DNA from: DAOTTI01 sp034437795
GTDB taxonomy: Bacteria; Chloroflexota; UBA11872; UBA12225
Direction of reading: 5' to 3'
Assembly (NCBI GenBank): GCA_034437795.1
Contig: DAOTTI010000013.1
Coordinates: 1-17,693, forward strand
Length of the DNA: 17,693 nt
Under the pieces are notes generated by a model that saw nothing but the letters and a program-made list of their open reading frames with translations, searched no databases and was not told where the DNA came from. A program made the position numbers and the translations under genes. The first letter of the stretch is position 1. Each line of letters opens with the position of its first letter. This document shows positions 13,524 through 17,693 of this stretch, piece by piece.

Positions 13524-14115
13524 GCTCCGGTCTCTCTCCTGGCTCCTGGCAGCACGTTCTGCCATCGTCCGCGGCGTTGCCTCGGCTGCGCCCCAGCGGT
13601 GGCCCGCCTCACGCTGTGTGCCCATGTGCGACGGGACCCTGCAGGCCGCCGCGCGCAGAACAGCCGCATCAACACCAGAATGTAGTGGCTGGCGTTCATC
13701 CTGGCATCGTGGCTGCAGCACAAGCTCCGGGCCGCCTTCCTGTGCGGTTCGTACAGGCCGCCGGCCGGAGGCCGTCTGGCGCACCGCCACCGCTTTGCCC
13801 GCCCGCGCCGAGGCGCCGCCGCGGCGGTCTTGCCTGCCCCCGGTCGAGGCAAAAGCGTGCGCCCGTTTGGCAAACCCCTGCTGGGGCACCGCCCGGCGGA
13901 GTAGCCTCTCGCGGTGCGGCGCCGGGTGACACGTCGTCGCAGGAGCGCTGGCGAGCGGTTCGGCTCTAGCAGTCCGGCCCGGCGCGGTGCGGCGCCGGTG
14001 CGCACGTATGGTTCGAACGACCAGGCCCGGTGTGGTTCGGCGCCGGTGCACAAAGGGCGCGGCCCACTTTTGGGCGCGCCGCCTGTAGCAGCGCCGCCGC
14101 CGGTAGCGTTAGGCT
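13524..14115. other. Intergenic region of about 590 bp with no supported gene
   Basis: Open frames cross this stretch on both strands, but their translations are Arg/Pro/Ala-rich and repetitive. It contains three imperfect copies of a cggcgccgggtg/cggcgccggtgc motif near 13917, 13990 and 14038, and the palindrome gttcgaac at 14011-14018. It must contain the promoter of the TPR/membrane-protein pair on minus and perhaps that of the small plus-strand gene, but I could not assign hexamers. Confidence 0.5.
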
Positions 14116-14526
14116 GTGCCCGTGTACGTTCCGCAACCGGCGCCACCGGCACCACCGGCGCCACCGGCCACCTCCCAGGCGGCATCGCCCGCCCTTCCTA
14201 CGCGGCCGGCGCACCCCGCGCCGCGCTCGGCCTCAGGGTCGGCCCGCCTCGCCGGCGGGCGCCGGACCCGCCATGGCCCCTCGCGGCAGGAGATGCACCG
14301 GCCCGGCCTGGAGGACGCGCTGCTTGCTGGTGAAGGACCCCGCGGTGACGTGCTGTCCGACCTGCGCGCTGCGGCGATCCAGGCGATCGTCGACCTCTGT
14401 CTGGCCCACCGGCTCGAAGGGGAGCGCTACGCCGACTGCCTCACGCGCATCGGCGCGCACAAGTATGCCGCCATGCTGCAGGCGGCCCTGGCCGGCGAGC
14501 CTCCCGCCACCTCGTTCCGCGGTTAG
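14116..14526 (+). CDS. Small hypothetical protein with a Pro/Ala-rich N-terminus
   Basis: The frame gives up to 136 aa. The first 60 residues are Pro/Ala-rich (PAPPAPPAPPATSQAA) and probably disordered or untranslated. The last 77, from MHRPGLEDALLAGEGP, look like a real small helical domain: DLRAAAIQAIVDLCLAHRLE followed by YADCLTRIGAHKYAAMLQAAL, with G/C-ending codons throughout. I list the GTG at 14116 as the outer limit; the ATG at 14293 may be the true start, but its AGGAG touches it directly. I do not recognise the family. The gene ends tail-to-tail with the PucR gene, sharing four bases. Confidence 0.5.
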   Translation: MPVYVPQPAPPAPPAPPATSQAASPALPTRPAHPAPRSASGSARLAGGRRTRHGPSRQEMHRPGLEDALLAGEGPRGDVLSDLRAAAIQAIVDLCLAHRLEGERYADCLTRIGAHKYAAMLQAALAGEPPATSFRG

Positions 14527-16403
14527 CCGGCGGCGCGGCACAGGTCGTCCGTGCTGGCGCTGGCGCGTTCGCCACGCTCGCTGGAGCGGGCCGAGCGCAA
14601 GGGGCCCGGCTCAGCAGCGCGCCTATCCGGCCCATCTGCTCCAGCGGGCCCCCCTGGCCCCTGGCCGCCGGCCTCGCCACCCGGACCGGCGGCGCTGCCG
14701 GGCTGCAGGTCTCCGAGCAGGTGCCCGGCGCGCAGCGCCAGGTGCAGGATGAGGCGCTGTTCGGGGTGGCGCACGTCCACCCCCAGCACCTCGCTGATCC
14801 GGTCCAGCCGGTAGAGCACCGTGTTGCGATGGGCGTGCAGGCGCTGCGCCGTCTCAATCAGGCTCCCGCCAGTGGCCAGGTAGGCCTCCAGCGTCCGCAG
14901 CAGCTCGCCCCCGCTCTTCCGGTCGTGCGCCACCAGCGCCCCCAGGGTGTCGTCGTAGAAGCTCGCCAGCTCCTCCACCGGGGTGACGGCGGCCAGCAGG
15001 CGGTAGACGCCCAGCGCGCCGAAGAAGGCCACGCGGTGCCGGCCGCCCAGGCGGCGCGCAATCGCCAGGGCCTGCAGCGCCTCGCGGTAGACGCGCGGCA
15101 CGTCCTCGATGCGCGCCGCCGCCCGCCCCACTCCGCCCATCACCGCCGGCGGATCCGCCGGCGCCCGCGTGCCGGGCAGGGGTGAGGCCAGCAGGGCCTG
15201 CACAGCCTCCGCCGCCGTCTCGACGGTCGCCGCGGTGGCTACCGGCACCAGCAGCACCGTCCGGCGCTCGTCCAAAGTGGCCCACAGCGGCGCCGGCGCC
15301 TCGGCGGGCGGTGCGCCCCCGGCCACCGCCTGAGCCAGACGCTCCAGGCCGTCCATCGAAAGTGCCTGGTCACTCTCCAGCAGCAGGACGCCGTAAGGGG
15401 GCCGAGGGGCGTGCCCGAGCTGGCGGGCCCGCGAGGCCAGCTCGCCGACATGCTCGAAGCGGCCGGCGACCCAGTCCCGCACCAGGTTGGCGGTCGCGTT
15501 CCCCTGCGCTTCAGTGACCGTCCGCATCCGCAGCGCCTCGATCGACGCCGCCAGACCCGCCCCCGCCAGCGCGAGGCGCGCCTCCTGGTCCGGCGTCTCG
15601 TGCCGGCAGAGCAGGGACAGATAGCCAGCCACCTGGCCGCCGGCGGTGAAGGGGACCACCAGGCGCTTCCAGGGGGACGCCTCCAGCGGGCGGTCCGAGT
15701 ACAGGGGCAGGACGGCCAGGTCGGCGTGCGTGCCGGTGGCCAGCGAGTTCGCCCAGCGCAGCAAGGCCAGGCGCCCGGCGCGCAGGAGCGCGGGGAGGTC
15801 GGCCGGCAGCCGCGCGGCGCCCGCGCTCGGCGCCGGCGGCAGGGCCCAGTGGCGGACCTCCAGCGCCCGATCCTCCCAGGCGGCGGGCAGTCCGGTGATG
15901 GCGGCCAAGCGCTCCACAATGGCCGGCAGGCCGCGCCCGGCAAGGGCCAGGGCCGTCAGCTCTTGCTGCACTTCCTGGCCTCGCTGGAGCAGCACCTCGC
16001 GGCGGGCGGCGAGCTGCCGGTGGACGGCCGCGTCGATCGCCTCCGCCGTCTGCCCTGCCGGCGCGACGAAGACGGGCAGCGCGTGCTCGTCCGCGGCCGC
16101 ACCCGCCGCCTCAAGCAGCGTTCGATCGAGCTCCGCCGCCTCAAGCAGCACGATGGCCTGCACGCCGGCGTCGGCCAGTTGCGCCAGCAGCCGCTCCAGG
16201 CGCAGCTGCGGTTCCACCTGGCGCAGCAGGGGCAGCGAGACCAGGGCCAGCTCGCCCCCGCGCAGCGCCGGAAACGCGGGGGTGCGTGCCCGCAGCGTTG
16301 CCGTGCCGGTAATGGTGCGCGCAAACCCGTCGCGCCCGCCGAGCAGGACCGTGCCTGCCGGCAGGACCGTCTGCTGCGCCTCTTCTACCGTGATGCCAGC
16401 CAT
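14523..16403 (-). CDS. PucR family transcriptional regulator
   Basis: A 626-aa cytoplasmic regulator of the PucR family, whose members often control purine, allantoin, amino acid or other nitrogen-compound use. Domains in order: an N-terminal PucR/purine-catabolism-like sensory domain (about 1-150, starting MAGITVEEAQQTVLPAG), a central GAF-like region (about 150-290), a GGDEF-like linker domain (about 310-450) and the C-terminal helix-turn-helix (about 500-565, LLRTLEAYLATGGSLIETAQ then HRNTVLYRLDRISEVLG). A 60-residue Gly/Pro/Ala-rich tail follows, probably disordered. The ATG at 16403 is the only good start, with a modest ggcaggt upstream. An inverted repeat covers the start codon, which suggests autoregulation. 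The ligand is not evident; it sits among nitrogen-assimilation genes. Confidence 0.92.
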   Translation of the reverse strand: MAGITVEEAQQTVLPAGTVLLGGRDGFARTITGTATLRARTPAFPALRGGELALVSLPLLRQVEPQLRLERLLAQLADAGVQAIVLLEAAELDRTLLEAAGAAADEHALPVFVAPAGQTAEAIDAAVHRQLAARREVLLQRGQEVQQELTALALAGRGLPAIVERLAAITGLPAAWEDRALEVRHWALPPAPSAGAARLPADLPALLRAGRLALLRWANSLATGTHADLAVLPLYSDRPLEASPWKRLVVPFTAGGQVAGYLSLLCRHETPDQEARLALAGAGLAASIEALRMRTVTEAQGNATANLVRDWVAGRFEHVGELASRARQLGHAPRPPYGVLLLESDQALSMDGLERLAQAVAGGAPPAEAPAPLWATLDERRTVLLVPVATAATVETAAEAVQALLASPLPGTRAPADPPAVMGGVGRAAARIEDVPRVYREALQALAIARRLGGRHRVAFFGALGVYRLLAAVTPVEELASFYDDTLGALVAHDRKSGGELLRTLEAYLATGGSLIETAQRLHAHRNTVLYRLDRISEVLGVDVRHPEQRLILHLALRAGHLLGDLQPGSAAGPGGEAGGQGPGGPAGADGPDRRAAEPGPLRSARSSERGERASASTDDLCRAAG

Positions 16404-16421
16404 GCACCTGCCTAATGCATG
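16401..16421. promoter_or_regulatory. Inverted repeat over the pucR start codon
   Basis: CATGCA and TGCATG flank a 9-bp spacer; the left arm contains the start codon of the PucR gene and the spacer holds its ribosome site. A regulator bound here, or the RNA hairpin, would block translation or transcription. Six-base arms are short, so chance is possible. Confidence 0.4.
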
Positions 16422-16547
16422 TCACGTGGCGTCCCCGCGCCCCCGCCGGCCGGCAGCGGCTCGGGGCCAGCGCCTGGCTGCGGCGCTGGCGCCGCCGGCC
16501 GCGTGCTGGACACCGGCATGGTAGTCGGCTGGTTCCGGTGCGCCCAC

Positions 16548-16593
16548 GTGCGTCCTGCCCAAACTTTGCCACGCTGGTTCGGGCAGGTTGCAC
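16548..16593. repeat. Imperfect 17-bp inverted repeat between sirohaem and pucR genes
   Basis: gtgcgtcctgcccaaac (16548-16564) and gttcgggcaggttgcac (16577-16593) match as reverse complements at 14 of 17 positions, with a 12-bp spacer. It lies in the 294-bp gap between the two minus-strand genes; the remaining gap holds no gene. It may be a dimer operator for PucR control or a terminator-like hairpin after the siroheme gene (no U-run). Confidence 0.65.
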
Positions 16594-16697
16594 TAATCAT
16601 ACGGCCCGGACCGGCTCGTTCCCGCGCGAGACGGCCCGGAATGCCCCCGCAGGGCGCCGGCAGGCGCCGTCTGAGCCGGTCTGTTTGTGCGGAGTGC

Positions 16698-17345
16698 CTA
16701 AATCCGTGCGGCGGCGCGCTGCGCCTCCCGCCAGGCCAGGTACTCCGGCGGGTACTCCACCTGCGCCGTGATCCGCAGCCCGCGCACCAACCGGCGCAAG
16801 GCCTCGCTCCGCTCCGGCCCCTTGGGCAGGCGCGCCTCGAGTTCGCGCCGCTGCGCCGCCAGATATTCGGTATAGGCGGCGAACTCGTCGTCAAAGACCT
16901 GCTCAAACTGGGCTCGCAGCGTGCTGGCCAGCGCCGGGCTGACGGCCCCCGTGGCAAAGGCCACCCGCAGCCAGCCGGAGCGGACCAGCGAGACCATCAC
17001 GAAGTTGGAGACGGCCGGCTGGTCGTAGGCGCTGAGCAGAATGCGCCGCGCCTCGCAGACCTCGTACAACTGCTGGGACAGCGCCGCGTCGCTCTTGACC
17101 GTGTTCACCACCAGGTACATGCCGTCCAGGTCGGCCAGTTCGAACCGGCGCCGGTGGAGCGTGATCCGTCCGTCCCGCGCCCAGGCGTCCAGCGGTGGCG
17201 TCACCGCGGGGCTGACCACCGTCACCTGCGCGGCCGCGTCCAGCAGCCGCCCCGTCTTCTCCTCCGCCTCGCCCCCTCCCCCGACCACCAGGCAGGGCCG
17301 CCCTTCTAGATCCAGCGACGCCTGGAAGTAGTTCTTCATGCGCAT
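16698..17345 (-). CDS. Precorrin-2 dehydrogenase / sirohydrochlorin ferrochelatase (siroheme synthase N-terminal-type)
   Basis: A 215-aa cytoplasmic protein of the CysG N-terminal/Met8/SirC type. It oxidises precorrin-2 with NAD+ to sirohydrochlorin, and in some members also inserts Fe2+ to give siroheme. The N-terminal Rossmann motif is clear (YFQASLDLEGRPCLVVGGGG, then VTVVSP), followed by YLVVNTVKSDAALSQQLYEVCEARRILLSAYDQPAVSNFV and the helical dimerisation part containing FATGAVSPALASTLRAQFEQVF. There is no fused methyltransferase; SUMT lies at the other end of the window, so the steps are on separate proteins. The ATG at 17345 has GAGG 7 nt upstream; a second ATG two codons later is also possible. 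Ferrochelatase activity cannot be decided from sequence. It supplies the nitrite reductase cofactor. Confidence 0.93.
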   Translation of the reverse strand: MRMKNYFQASLDLEGRPCLVVGGGGEAEEKTGRLLDAAAQVTVVSPAVTPPLDAWARDGRITLHRRRFELADLDGMYLVVNTVKSDAALSQQLYEVCEARRILLSAYDQPAVSNFVMVSLVRSGWLRVAFATGAVSPALASTLRAQFEQVFDDEFAAYTEYLAAQRRELEARLPKGPERSEALRRLVRGLRITAQVEYPPEYLAWREAQRAAARI

Positions 17346-17463
17346 GACTGTGCCTCTTCGTTACGACCCGTTCTGTCCGCGTTCTCCCCGTGACCTTGTG
17401 TGCGCCGCCCTCAAACCGTGCCGCCGCCGACCGCGCGGGTTCTTCGCCGCCGGCGGTCCGTTT

Positions 17464-17512
17464 CCTGTCCCATCGGGAGAGGGCGACGCTGATGGCTCCG
17501 CTGGTGAATCAT
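17464..17512 (+). repeat. REP-like element, copy E1
   Basis: Degraded core cctgtccc-atc-gggagaggg, then cgacgctgatggctccgctggtgaa and tcatcc. The core palindrome and GGCTCCGC word are kept; the tail is shortened. Confidence 0.7.
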
Positions 17513-17592
17513 CCGCGATGGCAGGTGCATGTCGCCCGGCGACCAACCGGCGAGCGACCGGCGAGCCTGGAGTATTCATGGCCGGCGACGGG

Positions 17593-17652
17593 TCCCCTCT
17601 CCCACAGGGAGAGGGCGACCCTGATCGCGCCGCTCGTGGACAACTCAGGTTA
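17593..17652 (+). repeat. REP-like element, copy E2
   Basis: Good core cccctctccc-aca-gggagaggg followed by cgaccctgatcgcgccgctcgtgga and the tail caactcaggttacgc. The second part has diverged from the GGCTCCGC consensus. Confidence 0.75.
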
Positions 17653-17693
17653 CGCGCCTCCGGCAGACGGCACCGCCACCGGCCACGCCGGCC

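Larger units (their letters stand above)
17346..17693. other. Intergenic end of window, no gene seen
   Basis: The last 348 bp upstream of the siroheme gene hold two REP-like elements (17464 and 17593). The open frames here give Arg/Pro-rich translations without resemblance to known proteins. The promoter of the siroheme gene should be in the first 110 bp, but no clear hexamers are visible. Confidence 0.55.

Noticed and set aside
13990..14060. Possible tRNA (gttcgaac at 14011-14018 resembles a T-loop)
   Set aside because: The flanking bases do not pair as a T-stem on either strand and no acceptor or anticodon stem can be drawn; it is just an 8-bp palindrome.
17361..17579. 72-aa minus-strand open frame at the right end
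   Set aside because: It crosses a REP element and is Arg/Pro/Gly-rich with no ribosome site or family resemblance.

Overview
The window is high-GC DNA (about 68-70% by eye, not computed) from a bacterium. Coding density, frequent GTG/TTG starts and the protein flavour (a USP/ParB-like fusion, a PucR regulator, a siroheme nitrite reductase, dispersed REP-like palindromes) fit a Chloroflexota genome, possibly the Thermomicrobia/Sphaerobacter side. Lineage is an inference; there is no rRNA or other marker. I see no phage, plasmid, CRISPR, transposase or tRNA.

Layout. (1) 1-3121, minus strand: a nitrite assimilation block of formate/nitrite-type channel, ferredoxin-type siroheme nitrite reductase and the start of uroporphyrinogen-III methyltransferase (runs off the left edge). 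A leader of about 325 bp between channel and reductase carries a 37-bp direct repeat and five short GCTCCGKT words. (2) 3122-3920: a divergent spacer with REP-like palindromes and a perfect 17-bp hairpin. (3) 3921-4382, plus: a single-domain receiver protein with Glu in place of the phospho-acceptor Asp. (4) 4549-6904: pirin and a YceI-family protein on minus, with a divergent HxlR-family regulator on plus. The yceI promoter (TTGACG-N17-TATAAA) has one inverted repeat in its spacer and a near-perfect palindrome over the start-site region, which suggests redox or electrophile-responsive control by the HxlR protein. (5) 7204-8915, plus: a universal-stress/ParB-like fusion and a 72-aa protein of unknown function. 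(6) 9028-13523, minus: a CPA2 cation/proton antiporter, an Amt ammonium transporter with intact twin histidines and a strong hairpin after its stop, a small membrane protein, and a TPR protein translationally coupled to it. (7) 14116-17345: a small plus-strand protein overlapping tail-to-tail with a PucR-family regulator, then precorrin-2 dehydrogenase for siroheme synthesis.

How they fit together. The channel, nitrite reductase, SUMT and precorrin-2 dehydrogenase cover nitrite entry, six-electron reduction to ammonium and most of the siroheme cofactor pathway. Amt covers ammonium uptake, and PucR may be a nitrogen-related regulator. The pirin/YceI/HxlR group and the USP protein look like stress-response genes.

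The most widespread unexplained structure is a family of REP-like elements (core like CCCTCTCCC-tat-GGGAGAGGG, then GAGGGCTCCGC and a TCCAGGCTAG-like end). It occurs in six intergenic clusters, and one copy supplies the pirin stop codon. I found no convincing new multi-gene defence or metabolic system; the novel points are regulatory architecture and unusual protein variants.
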